Positions 34,022-45,978 of a stretch of 64,000 nt of DNA are shown piece after piece; position 1 is the stretch's first letter; each line of letters starts with the position of its first letter. The DNA is from Vishniacozyma victoriae (Eukaryota > Basidiomycota > Tremellomycetes > Tremellales > Bulleribasidiaceae). The DNA lies in contig JADPYG010000001.1 in NCBI GenBank assembly GCA_017654735.1, forward strand, positions 310,001 through 374,000, given 5' to 3'. The notes beneath the pieces were generated by a model, which did not search any database, had not been told where the DNA came from, and saw only the letters and a list, made by a program, of their open reading frames with translations. A program made the position numbers and the translations under genes.

Positions 34022-37000
34022 CTACTTGATCTCTGTAACTCCACCCTCTAATTTCGTCTTTTTAACTTCAGATCCTCCATCCACTGTGATAGGGGCAGCT
34101 GCACTGCCCGCTAACGGCCTACTCGCGACTCCACTTCCAGCTCCAGGACTAACTCCAGTAATTCCATTCGATGTAGGTGCAGCCAGTGGCGCACCCGACG
34201 AAGGTCCCGTAACACTATCCATCTTCCTCTTCAATCCACCAGCAACAGCAGGGTTCGCAGTCGCCGGTACTCCAGGTGCTCTGACACCATTAGCAGTTGG
34301 GTTCGGTTTCTGTCCGACTGCCTTTCCTCCTTGACCCTGTTTCTTAGGTGGCAGTACCGGCAAGATCCCAGTCGCCCATATCCGGTCTGCTACTTTCAAG
34401 TCGATATCGACCCCGACGACCCTAATGTAACGCAGTAGAGCCGATGCGTGTGGTCCGACAATATTGACGTCCCCTTTGGCATTGGCGACTTCTGCTATCA
34501 TCGAGATGACTTTCGTCAATCCAGCCCCAGGCGGTGCAGGACCGACGACTTTCGGTTTCGGAGCTGGTGTCGGGTTGGCAGGTGCAGTCGTGGCAGTTGG
34601 GGCAGTGCTTGGCGCGGGGGGCTTGACATTCCCATTCGAGGTGACAGGCGCACCTGTAGGTGTAGGTGCAGGTTTTGGAGGGGGAGGAGCCGAAGTAGGT
34701 GCAGGCGGACGTCCATTCGCCTGATTTGCCGGGGGAGCAGGTCGGAGCGGTTGCGTATTCACTCCAGGCGATACTTTAGGTGGAGGTGGCCGAGCTTGAC
34801 CGTGCTGAGGTCGAACAGCTTGGCCATTGGCATTTGGATTATGCGGCGGACGAGGCGGACGACCGAGCGAATTCCCAGCAGTCTTGCCCGAAGCAGCAGC
34901 CGCCGCGGCCATTTGTTTGGCTTTACTGATCACCCAAGCTGAAATGACTTCGACCGCTTGTGCTGGCCCTAGAACCGACAACTTCTCCACAATCTCTGCG
35001 GTGAGATGACCAAAAGTAGCCTGATCGAGTGTGAGGATGGTACCGTCACATGTGAATGGCAGGAGCTTTCCAGTCTGGTCGGTGGTGGCAATGACTGATT
35101 TCTGTCGAAGTTGAGGCGTGATGGTCGTAATATTGACGCTGATCTTGCCCTTTGCAGGCAAACCCTTACTGATTCCGGTAGTAGCGTGTGTAGAGACTGG
35201 TCGAGGGGTAGGTCGGACAGGCGTAGCAACAGGTCGTTGTTGAGGTTGCATATGTTGTTGCTGGTGGTGCGGGTGGGAATTAGGGTGAGGGTGGTGATTG
35301 CTAGGAGGCATTGGCCGTGTCTGCTGACTCGAACCCGGTTGATCCTGAGACATATCCCTCAATTTCTTCTGCCTCTCTTCAACCCTTATCCGTTCCTTTT
35401 CTCGCCTCACATCCGTATTCTTGCCCTTACCCTCGGCCTTCATTGCATCCTTCCTCTGCTTCTCCTCGAACAAAGGTCCTTCCTTGGGATCAATAATCCA
35501 TACACTTCCCTTGGATTCTGGATCATCTTCAGGTATACGTGGAACCTTCAAGAAAGCCTTGTTGAGCGATAGATTATGCCGAATCGAATTTTGCCATCCA
35601 GAATCAATGTTGAGACGATAAAATTCCCATTCACCCGCTACCCAGTTACAAACTTCTCCAAGCGTTCCACGGCCTCGGGGTAGATACAGTAAAGCACGAT
35701 GGATGATGACGGCAAACGTCGAAGTGGGTTTAATAGGAGGTGGTCCGATGAATGGTTCGCCATCAAGACCGATGAGTGGACCGGGAGGTGGTCGTGGGCC
35801 AGCACCAGAAGGTGGGATAGGGACATTGACGACAATATGACCAGGTCGACCAGGTGTTTCAATGAGTTCAGTGAGGTAGAATGGTTTCTGAGGTTCGGGA
35901 GTACCAGTATTGGAAGAAGATGGGGTGGCGATGGGAAGAGGTCGGACGGGGATGGGTGGTCGAACAACTTGACCTGGAACTGGTTGAGGTGGGGCGGTGG
36001 GCTGTGGGACGGGAGCGGGAGGGATAGAGGCGAGGGTAGGAACAGGCGGTGGAGGGGGTTGTATGACGGGAGGTGGAGGTGGTGGATTCGCCGCTTCCAA
36101 TTGAGCAAGTGTCATTGCAGGTGGCGGTTCGACAGGCGCAGGCGGAGCGACAGGTTCGGGAGCAGGAGCAGAAGCAGCAGCAGCAGCAGCAGCTTTTGCC
36201 TTTTTCTTCGACTCCTTCTTTGTCATTGCCGGCTTTGGCTTTGGTTTCTCGACCACCTTGTCGTCCATCTCCACATCCTTCTCCTTGACATCATTGAGAA
36301 CTGCCGGTTTGTCCTCCACGACCTCGACATCATCAACATCCATAGCTTCCACTTTTGCCTTAGTCCCCTTGGCCGCCAACTGTTTCTTGGACTTCGTAGG
36401 CTGCTTGGTCGCATGCCCTTTGACGGGAGAGACCTTCTTGCCAGCTTTCTTGTTCTTGGTAACAGGAACAACTTCGACTTCCTCATCACTGGATACAGAC
36501 GATAAATCAGATTCAGGCGGTGGTATCGGCCTTTTCAACTTGATCTTGATCTTTGTAGCCGGTCTAGGTGTGTCGACCAATGCCCGTTCCTCTTCACTGG
36601 AACTATCATCTTCTTCACTGGCTTCATCGAAATCTTCCGAGTTTTCATCCGAGTCTGAATCACTGGAATCGGAATCGGAATCTGAATTGGAATCTCCTGA
36701 TCTAGAACGATCATCGGACCACTCTTCAAGCCAATTCTGCGATTCCATCGAGAATCCAAGTCCGTGACCGTCAGGTGCTGAAAAGACATTGTATTGATCT
36801 GGGAATCGAGTAGCGAGGGCGGCAGCAGAAGATGGGCCAGGTCCACCTTCTCCAAAGAATTCCTGGTAGCCGAGGTCCTGAGCGGGGAGGTTGTAGGGAT
36901 AAGGTAGTTCTTCGAGGTTGTACGACATATCGTATGGGGTACCATAAGGCGATGAACCGGGGGAGGGAGGTAGGATGAAGCTGAATATACGTGTTGCGAT

Positions 37001-38163
37001 TTGGATCTGGGATCTACTTCATCAGTCTCTGCCATATTTGTGGCATGAGGTACTCACCCCTGATTAAGCGGTACAGTCGATCCACGAACGAAGTACCGAT
37101 CATCTACCCAAGCACCATTCCTCCCCAAGATCTCTAGACAGAAATGCCCAAGATCGGCAAAATAGCTGATCTTGGCGTGATTCCTAGATACACTTTTGAG
37201 CGGTCCCAAATCCACATCAACATGTTCCAGCGTATCGGAAGCTCGTCTAATAGGCGGAGGAGGTGGCGGGGGTGCAGAAACAAGAGGAGGTGAATCGGAG
37301 GTAGCTGCGAGAACCAGAGCCTCGAGAGCATCTGGGTCGAGGTGGTCGAATATTGTCAGGTCGACTTTATCAGCGTCGGAGGTGGGTGGCGCCGAGAGTG
37401 GTCGTAGTCGGATTTGAGGTGAGATGAGGGGGTGCTCCGAAGTTTCAGGAGGGGCGGATGATGCAGTGTGTGAATCGGCGATAGGTGGTTCAGGTTGTTC
37501 AACCTTGACTTCGACCTGATCCTCTGATGTAGTCCGGGCAAGTATTGGGACCGCCGTTGGTGCAGTAGGTCCTTCCGTCGTGACATTCTCCATAGGTCCA
37601 GCTTGAGCCGCTTTCGTCGTTACGGCTTCCATTGATCCAGCTTGGGGTCCATCATCCATAAGGGTCTCCACTCCAGCAGCCGGCGTAGCGCGAGCCGCAT
37701 CGGTATCCTGTCCTTCTCCCTGTACCACATCCCCATTGACCATCGGTACATCCATCCCAGTTCCATCTCCACCGATATCCAAATTCTCCACCGACAGTGG
37801 CTCATCCAATCCAAATGGCAATTCCGGCTTCATGTCTTCTTCAAATCCCAATCCCAATTCCAACTCAAGAGGGGGTTTAGTCGGCCCACCCAAATGCCGC
37901 TCATCCGGAGGAGGCAGTGAAACTCCTTTCATATCCTTTACATCAGCCTTCCTCCTTCTTCTATACCTATATTCACTTACACAGTTCCTACCAATAACGA
38001 CCGTTGTAGTTCGAACATAATAGTTGAATCCAGTAACGTCATCGCCGAATTGTAACTTGTAAAAAGCAGGTTTCGGCTCCGTCTTGGTCGTATCGACAGG
38101 TAAAGAGACTAATGAAGGAGCCGGTGGATGCCATCCTGGTTGAGCATGACTATATTGAGTCAT
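34022..38163 (-). CDS. FHL1: Forkhead transcription factor of the FHL1/FOXK type with a split FHA domain
   Basis: Two exons (38163-37058, 37013-34022) give 1365 residues. The forkhead domain lies in exon 2 (YLPRGRGTLGEVCNWVAGEW, NSIRHNLSLNKAFLKVPR, GSVWIIDPKEG). The FHA domain is in exon 1 and in the exon join: KLQFGDDVTGFNYYVRTTTV with VIGRNC near residue 60, then after about 255 residues of acidic/Pro-rich sequence VSRNHAKISYFADLGHFCLE, WVDDRYFVRGSTVPLNQG and SQIQIATRIFSFILP across the splice. FHL1 binds ribosomal protein gene promoters with its FHA-bound partner IFH1 in yeast. The middle is acidic and Lys-rich; the C-terminus is Pro/Ala/Gln-rich. Role in ribosomal gene control here is by homology. 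Confidence 0.93.
36174..36192. repeat. CAG/GCA trinucleotide run coding poly-Ala in FHL1
   Basis: About six AGC/GCA units within the FHL1 exon, read on the minus strand as a run of Ala (KAKAAAAAAASAPAPEP). It may vary in length between strains. Confidence 0.8.
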
Positions 38164-38687
38164 TTTCTAATAAGATCCGTCGACCCACAAGTCCTTGCAC
38201 GCTCGGATGCAGGGACAAGGGCAGACGGAGTGGGAGGCGTATTCCGATTTGTGATCGAGGTTGGTTCTTAACGTCTTGACATTCGGTGCTCCTCCTGCAG
38301 GTTCGTGTGGTCGTTATCGATAGTGTTATAAGGTGGTTTAAGTGTAGGTATCGGTTTGATTTTAAGAAGATGTTGAATTGAATTGAATACTGATCAACTT
38401 GCCATGTGCGGAGTGCGCGGAATCTCCCGGTTAGATCATACACACACTGAAAATTTGCTATTTGTGAACTATATACTAGTTTTCTGGGTTTCAGGGTAAA
38501 AACTGATCACTTTTCTCAGAAAACTTCTCACATGCAGGTGCCGCAGAATCTTAGTGCAAAGGATCATCCGATATACAAGCAGATGCATTCACACGAGATA
38601 GAGTTCCCAAAACAAACAAAGAAGGAATCACGCCTCAAGAGGACTCATACCACGCAGAGAAGTATCAGCTGTTACCTGTTCATCAGC
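38164..38687. other. FHL1 upstream region and CCCH gene 3' end
   Basis: A 524-bp stretch with no supported gene. It is AT-richer than its surroundings and contains the FHL1 promoter. I see no clear regulatory motif. Confidence 0.45.
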
Positions 38688-41648
38688 TTATCCCATTCTA
38701 ATCGCGATCAAACGTACAATCTCAACATCATCATCATCATCCTCTTCATCACTATCCCCCTCAATCCCATTTCCAGCTTTAACCATCTTGATCAATTCCT
38801 CAACCCTAGCAGCCATCTCTTCTTGATCTTCCATATCTTCCCCACCACCTTCAATCTCGGAATAATGAACATTCCTACATTCCCTCCCTTTTCTACACCT
38901 TCCCTCTTGCTCGTACTGCTTACAGAAAAGACCTGTGGAGTTCATTGTTCCTTCGTACCCGGGCGGGTAAGTGAAGTTTGGATCAACAACATGGGCGAAA
39001 TGACATGTATCGCCAAGGTTGCACTTGCCAAGTTGAAAATGACGACATGGCCTGGTTCGCCATGGTCGAGGCCTATCGACTGGCGTGACGCCATTGGGGA
39101 TAACGAGGGTATGGAGAAAAGTACAAGTTTCACCGTTGAAACAGCCTGATTGGGAATTGTAAAATTTGCAAGGGAGTCTCGGGGTGATAAGAGAAGAAGG
39201 GTTTGGGTCGTCGGAATCGGAAGACGAGTTGTTCTCGTGAGCCGTGGGTAGGACGTGCAAGCTGGATGTTAGTATACGCCACAGTCCCAAGATGGAATCA
39301 CTTACTAGGTACAATTATCTCCATGAGGGCAGTTTCCCTGTGCAAAGAATCGACAAGGTCGTTCTATCATCAGCTCAAATCTACACTGTCGAAGAGTTAG
39401 TGACTCACTTCGATAATATCCCTTAACACCGCCAGGCTTTGAACCCCGCCCAGGCGCCCTTGAGAACTTCTCGACCCTACCCAAGACTTTCTTCATCGCA
39501 GCATCCTGTACAGCCCAGCCATTGGGAGTCCAAAGTACACCAGGTCCACCCGGGATATGGGGTGTAGCAGACTGATAGCCACTCATAGGCATCCCACTCA
39601 TAGGCATCGGAGTCATGGGGATTCCCCAGGGGTACATTGCCCCCATTGTCTGTTGCTGAGGGGAACCGTACCCGTAATCGTATTGCTGGAATGTAGGGTA
39701 CTCTGGTGATTTCTGTGCCGGATCCCATGCACCAGCAGGATCAGAATCGTTGCTATAATTCGTCCAAGCCGAAATAGGGGGCATCAAATGCGCAAATGAT
39801 GGGGTAGGCGGCAAGATCTCGATCTCTTGCGGAGGAGTTTCAGAAGACTCGGTCGAGGAAGTCTCCGTAGCAGATGATGGAGCAGGGGCGGTCTTGACAA
39901 GTAGAGGCGGACCTTTGGACCAAGCGGATTCTGACCCCACGTTAGCCTCTATGATTGGGATAGGAGCGATGACTTCAATGGGTTGAATCTCGCCTTTCAC
40001 ATCCACTAGGACCGGCTGAGAAGAGTATGGGGCTGCGAAAGCGGATGGGCCATCTCGGATTTGGGGTGGACCTTTACGCCATGCAGATTGGATCGGGGCG
40101 GGTCGTTCTTTCTTGGTCTTGACGCTCTCGTCCTTGCTGGGCTCGTCTGCCGTCTTGGGATCGGTCTTTCCTGCTTCGGAGGCAGATTTTGTTTTCGTTT
40201 CCACAGGCTTGTCCTCATCGCTAGGAATGAGCTTGATCACTATCTGCGATATGAAGCTTACTGGATGAAAGAGCAGCTATCTCCATAAGGACAGAAACCT
40301 TCAACATAATCCCGACATTTCACAGCTACTCATCAGCCTATTTTCAATCGAATGCGAGATGGACTCACTCTTGAATTTGACTCTGCTCTTGCCAGCAGGT
40401 CCCTTTCCACCTCCACTCATATAATAGACAGTACCCTCCATCTCTGCCCCACTAGCTCCGTGGAGAACAACAACCTCCCCAGGTTGAGCTTCACTAACTT
40501 CCACCTCTACGCCGCTCTCACTCTCTTTCACGAACAAGGCGCGTGTTGGGGAGAAAACTTCTGCTTGAGCCCGAGCAAAAGTACCTTTGGTAGCGTCTGT
40601 TGGGGATAGCATTTGGAGTTTTGATGGATCGATGGAAGGGGAGATTGGGAGTGTTGAGAGATCATGTACGAATCGACAGGGTCGGGATGTACATGTGAGA
40701 CCGGGGGTGTGGTGGTATCTACACAGGATGACTGTTTGTCAGCTAATTATTCCTCACACATAGGGGCTGGGACATACTCTCTTTAGGCTTACCAGGACTT
40801 TTGGCAGATAATGGGGGAGCCTTCACCTCTCCATCCTGTACCTTTCGCCCAGATGGCAGACCTGGGGTGATAGGTCCACTCTCCACCAACATCTCCTTCC
40901 CATCCTTGATAACCGCTACACTCAGCCCCCTCTGTCTCGCAGCAGTAGCAGCAGCAGCGGAGGTAGAACTCCTCGCACTTCCTAGACTTGGCGTAATCCA
41001 TCCTCCAGAAGCAGTCAATCCAGCAGACCAAATACTCTTCATTCCAGGTAATCCAGCAGTAGCAGCCCCCGAGAGCTTTGTCCTTGTGTTTTCCCTCGTT
41101 TCTTTCATTTTAGCGAGAGTGGGAGCGATGGAAATACCCCTAGCAGCTGCTGTTGATGAGAATCGAGGAGTTTTAGGCTGGATCGGAAGGACAGGAGCGG
41201 ATTTAGGACCTCCTCTGAATGGTGATCGAAGGCTTGAGATTGGAGTAGATCGGTTTCCCAAGAGTAAAGGTGTGGGTGGACCGCGCCTGGGAGAAATGAG
41301 ATCGGTCAACATCTCCATGCCGTTATCGTGTTCGTCGTCGTTGGCGATACTTAATTTCCGTTGAGGGATCATATACCGATTGACCTCTGAAGAGATGGTT
41401 TTAATCTCGACATCCTGGTTGAACGATACGGATCGATTATGGCCTTTCTTCTTGGACCCGGGAGAATCGTTCGCGGGTTTGGCGGGACTATCGGGAGAGG
41501 TGATAGATCGGGCACGAGCTCTATTGGCAGAGAATGAGGGAGGGGTAGGAAGAGTGAGTTTGACTGCAGGATTGGTGGGAGTACTTGGCAGTCCCTCACT
41601 CGCTTCGAGGGGAGGAGGAGTGACCGGTCGAATGTCCGTGAGAGCCAT
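38688..41648 (-). CDS. CCCH zinc-finger protein with six fingers
   Basis: Five or more exons on the minus strand, starting MALTDIRPVTPPPLEASEGL at 41648. Fingers after splicing: CRYHHTPGLTCTSRPCRFVH; CRDYVEGFCPYGDSCSFIH (His restored across the 41-nt intron near 40220-40260); CRFFAQGNCPHGDNCTYLH (His restored across the intron near 39258-39305); CKFYNSQSGCFNGETCTFLH; CRHFQLGKCNLGDTCHFAH; CKQYEQEGRCRKGRECRNVH. The first exon is Ser/Pro-rich with GHNRSVSFN, likely phosphorylated; the middle is Pro/Met/Gly-rich; the C-terminus is acidic (EEDDDDDVEIV). CCCH fingers usually bind single-stranded RNA, so a role in mRNA processing or decay is likely. No specific ortholog recognised. Confidence 0.88.
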
Positions 41649-42161
41649 CTCTACTGGTCAGTCTTATCTCGAGAGGTGAGGAAGGACTCACTATACTATA
41701 GATACTATATATACGCCTTTAAACTGGCTGATATGACTAGACTATAATGGTGAGAACAAATGAGAAACAGATCATTAGCCATACTCCCCACAGTCATCCA
41801 GACCTTGATACAGACCGAATGCATCCCATTCATACAAACCCTATTAACGCCATGAGTTGATTACCAGGGCAAGAACAATAAGAAGTACTAGCGCCCAATT
41901 GATGATTAGTTTCCCCTTTCAGAGAACAAAAAGAAGTTTCTGATTGTATAGATAAATGGATCGTGGGAAAGTAAACCATGCGATTACAGTGCACACACAC
42001 AAGGCGCATCAGATGCACACAATATTAAAGGACCTCTATATCCTTGACGACGGTAACTTAGCGGTAATGGTAACGCGTAACGCCACTCCGAGGCTACTCA
42101 TGTGTATGCAGGACCATGGTGCGATTGGTTAATCATACTTCACCTTCTCACTCATACAGCA
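41649..42161. promoter_or_regulatory. Divergent promoter region
   Basis: A 513-bp gap between the CCCH gene and the first paralog. It contains an AT-rich tract (ctatactatagatactatat near 41692-41712) close to the CCCH start and a run of TAACG repeats near 42050-42085 (ggtaatggtaacgcgtaacg). No gene seen. Confidence 0.45.
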
Positions 42162-43211
42162 ATGACTCAATCTGAACAAGAAACCCCCACTACTCCCAGG
42201 CCAACCTCGCCCACTATCCCGGCGCAATCAACTTCAGAATCGATTCAAAATCCAGTTGAATCAGTAGTCAGTGATGACGAGAGTGACGCTGTCTCAGTCG
42301 CCACTGCCGAACCTTCCTCCGATGAACAATCCGAGTCTATCGAGTCATCCAGCGAAGTCGACTGGTCCCGAGTTAGGACCCGAGCCGAGACTGTCGTCAG
42401 CGATGGTGATGACGAGGACAGCGGGACCTACAGGTCCGGAGAGGAGGATAGTTTTGGTATGATGACCCCGAGTCAGTCATTGGAATTACAGAGTGTACCG
42501 AGTAGGACCACCGCTACCTCGGGAAGCGTGATGAGTTTGGAGGATGCTCAGTCGTCAATCGATGCGTGAGTCTCATCTGCATTATCATGCATGGCTGACG
42601 AGAATAGGTTTTTCACCAATAGACAGAAATATACCTCAAACCAGTCGAACAAACTTCGATTCTGGCAAGCTCTCTGTGTAGAGGTGAGCTCACATGGCTT
42701 CTCCTGGGTTCAGGGCTGATGTCAGTTCGGTCTAGTCGACATGTCCTCCAATCCTCTTCCCGATTTTTCCGATCTCGAGATCATCACCGAAGACTCCGAG
42801 ACCGCTTCGATCGTCTCGGATCTAAGCGGGTCGACTATGAGCAGTATCAGCCTCAGGTTATCGCAGATGTCTCACCCTATTTCCAGCGGACCATCCGCTT
42901 CGAGCAAATCGAAGAAGAAAGGAAAGAAGAACAAGGATCTGCCTCCTCTTCCGACTTCCCTCAAACAAGCACGACAACTACTCGCGACTAAAGCACATGT
43001 CAATTTGAAGGATTACATGGCAGCTCGAAATAAAGCCAGAGGTGGCTCTATGAAGGGCAAGCACTCGAAGGGACCGGCCGAGAACTTCGCATACCTTGTT
43101 TATCCGTCAAGGAGGGCTTTGATCGAGTATACGATCGATACTGGGAAGTTCGTCAACAAGAAAAAAGCCAAGAATGAATGGCTTGCGCCCATGCTGAAGC
43201 AGATGTTCTAG
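42162..43211 (+). CDS. Undescribed tandem paralog family, member 1
   Basis: Three exons, 42162-42565, 42608-42683 and 42726-43211, give 321 residues. No known domain. The N-terminal 125 residues are Ser/Thr/Asp/Glu-rich. Around the exon 1/2 join is SVMSLEDAQSSIDAFFTNR and then NKLRFWQALCVE. The C-terminal half is basic (KSKKKGKKNKD), then LPPLPTSLKQARQLLATKAH, VNLKDYMAARNKARGG and YLVYPSRRALIEYTIDTGKF. The next gene repeats this layout, including a middle exon of exactly 76 nt. The ATG at 42162 is chosen because the frame upstream has no other ATG near a plausible leader. Confidence 0.8.
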
Positions 43212-43484
43212 GGAGGAAGGTTGATGCGGCTGGGGCCTGCTGGTGGTGCATGGTAGGTAGAGGAGTATACTATTTGGCTCGTGTCCTGCTGTCGATACAG
43301 ATATATATGATACAATGAATTAATTGAGGATGATTTCACTTGTCGACGGATACACGAGGTCATTGAGATACACACAAAAACACACATAGGGTAAAGGACG
43401 TTGACAGATAACAGGGTAGTCCAGTCATCCAACCATCCATTTCAAGTTGTCAACATCATCTATCATTCTCTGACATCTATCACC

Positions 43485-44536
43485 ATGGTAATGACAAGAA
43501 GAGCAAGTCTCCTCGAGAGACAAAGAAGTGAAAGTGTCGTCGTCAGCGATGAACCGGAAGCCAAACCCGAAGTCGAAGTCGAAGTCGAATCAAATAACGT
43601 CAGACCGCAATCAATCGCTAGAGAGTCTCCCTCACTACTTCGACCTACTCCCCAACTTCAAGAGATCTTGACGATCGATGATGATCTCGCCCAAGCAATG
43701 TCGGCCATTACTATCAAAGATGAACCCGTCGACTTCGATGAGAAAGTCACTCTTCCCCCTGCAGATGATACCGAACCAATCATCACTTCTACCTCTACCA
43801 CTTTCTCAATTCAAGTGACTTCCCCTCGTACTATCAAGAATGAAGTGATCGAACTAGATAGTGAAGATGAAGAGGAAGCTAGGGATACGGTGGGAGCAAT
43901 GAGGGAAGTTCGAGCATTACCCGCTCGAGCTAGGAGGACTTCCAGCGCAGGGAGCGTTGTTAGCGTTGAAGATGCGAAAGCGTCTATTGACGAGTGAGTT
44001 CACCAATCCACTTCTGATTTGGAGCTGATGATAGCTTCATGACGGACCGAGTGGCTTTTACTGCCGACGAAGAGAATAAGTTGAGGTTTTGGCAATCGCT
44101 TTGCATCGAGGTAAATCCATCGACTTTATGTTGAAACTTACAACTAATCAGATAGTTCCGTCTTGTACAGGTAGCGATTGATCCACTCCCTCAATTCGAC
44201 CAACTGTCCTTGGGCATCACCAAGTCCATGCGAAAGAGGCGAAACAAAAAGGCTAACAAAGAGGCTAGGGAAAACAGTTCCCTCCCACCCATTCCGACAT
44301 CCTGCAATGCAGCGAAGAAGCTCCTCAACGAAAAAGCACACGTCAACCTGGTCGACTACTTTGCTGCTCGCCAGGCGCCCCCAGTGCCAGGCGAGGAGAA
44401 GAATTACGCAAAGCTCTTGTTCGGTTCCAGGAACGCCGTTGTGAAATATACGATGAAGACCAAGAAGTTTACGCCCAGGGGCGATGCGAAGGATGGATGG
44501 TTGCAACCTTTACTTAGAACGATGGCCTCTAGATGA
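43485..44536 (+). CDS. Undescribed tandem paralog family, member 2
   Basis: Three exons, 43485-43993, 44035-44110 and 44171-44536, give 316 residues. Compared with member 1: SVVSVEDAKASIDDFMTDR, NKLRFWQSLCIE, then KRRNKKANKEAREN, LPPIPTSCNAAKKLLNEKAH, VNLVDYFAARQAPP and LLFGSRNAVVKYTMKTKKF. The N-terminus differs most and has the repeat EVEVEVES and acidic SDEDEEEA. The shared exon phases and the identical 76-nt middle exon show a duplication. Function unknown; the basic C-terminal module may bind nucleic acid, which is inference. Confidence 0.8.
43566..43590 (+). repeat. Short GAAGTC-type coding repeat
   Basis: Three to four imperfect hexamer units encoding alternating Glu-Val (EVEVEVES) in paralog 2. 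This is a likely source of length variation. Confidence 0.6.
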
Positions 44537-44628
44537 GAGGTGGATCTCTTTCGATCCCATATACATATCTCGAAACAACGTGAAGCAGTGTCGTATTATT
44601 CGTGTCTATTATACCTGCTTGTGTCCTA

Positions 44629-45491
44629 TCATAATACAATGCACTTCCTACTCTTCTTCTTCTGCCTTTCCTCTCGTCTGCCAAAAGTCGTCTGGCGAAG
44701 TTGCCGTACAATATCCTCAAATACCCCCAATATCTGATTATCAAGCCTCTGCCCATTAGCTCCATCAACCACTCTCAAAGAGTTGGTAACGTACAGCAGA
44801 AGTCTCATGATAATTACATCCCCACATAGCAGCCATCTTCTCCCCTTCCCCACTCCCTACTTCCCTCTCATCTTCCAGATCTGCTTTATCTGTCCGTCAG
44901 CTCCTGTTCGTAAGAGATATGGGAGGGCATACTGCCAACAATGACCATGGGTATAGAAACCCCATGAGGGGGTTGTTTGATCCTTAATGTCGTTTCTCTT
45001 AATCTTGCAATTTCATCGAATGTATCCCGCTGTGTGATCCTGTCATTAGCTCTCCATTCCTGATTTGTAGAGCTTACGAGAAAACCAGGACGAAACCCTC
45101 TGATTCTCTCACGAACATATCGTTTAGACTGAGGTACTGATCTACACCGGCTGATCATTAGTTATATCACCTCAGCGAGGATACTAGCTTACCAGTATCC
45201 AGTATCTCCAATAAACAAGGTTGTCGATCTACCACGAATTGTTTCCTGTCTCCTTAATCAGCTCATGTAGGCTCGTGGTAGCTTACAAGAATCTTCAACT
45301 ACACGTCAGCTCGTGACTGGGCGGACTATGGAGCTGACTCACTAGTAGGATCATACCACTCTAAATAAGACCCATTAATGAATCTAACGGTAATTGCTGA
45401 TTTCCCAACACCTCCAGAACCCATTACTGCACACTGACATCAGCTCGCTCAGTCATTGTGGTAGAGGTGGACGTACTTGATGTACCCTCAT
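44629..45491 (-). CDS. Ras-family small GTPase, Rap/RSR1-like
   Basis: About eight short exons on the minus strand. The first exon is only 15 nt (MRVHQ, 45491-45477). G boxes after splicing: GSGGVGKS (P-loop), DPTIEDSY (switch I), DTAGVDQY (switch II), NKAD and ETSA. The position of Ras Gln61 is Val, as Rap and RSR1 proteins also lack Gln there. The C-terminus is basic and ends [10 protein letters not shown], a CaaX box whose Leu predicts geranylgeranylation and plasma membrane binding. RSR1/BUD1 directs polarity and bud or hyphal site choice; this role is inferred. A different Ras-subfamily assignment remains possible. Confidence 0.88.
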
Positions 45492-45978
45492 CGTTCTCAC
45501 ATACGTTGTCGAATCAGAAGAAAGATGAACAAGAGATAGATATTAGTAATCAGTATCGATGATGTCCTCGATAAAGTTTCATGATGTCCCCTTCTCCCCG
45601 TTGTCGGTCGTGTGGAGTCCAAGCTCAAACTTCAACTCTAAATTTCAAAGGGGTTGTGGGGCGGGAGTATCAGATCTAAAGCGCAGTCCGACTATCTTCG
45701 TCGCAGTGAAACATGGGTGGTTTTATACGCGCCAAAATAGACGTCCTCGACCTTGGTCCAGGGAGATGCAGATACACAGCGGTCATGCATGGACGACAGA
45801 GTAAAGTAGGGTTGTCCGAGAACTTTAATGATTCCCCCCAATTGTTGCCACATCACACTTTGTAGAGATCAGCAGGAACCAGGAGTAAAGGCTGATCTTC
45901 TTGTGAAGGCAGACCTCACCTCGACCTGTATCCCACCATCAACATTACCCTTGTATCCGCAAAACACTGGCATAGATT
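45492..45978. promoter_or_regulatory. Divergent promoter between the GTPase and the first aldo-keto reductase
   Basis: A 487-bp gap without a supported gene. ORFs here are short and unsupported. No strong motif seen. Confidence 0.45.

Noticed and set aside
35699..36505. Plus-strand 268-codon frame inside FHL1
   Set aside because: It is antisense shadow of the acidic and Pro-rich FHL1 sequence, with Arg/Trp-rich low-complexity content typical of such shadows.
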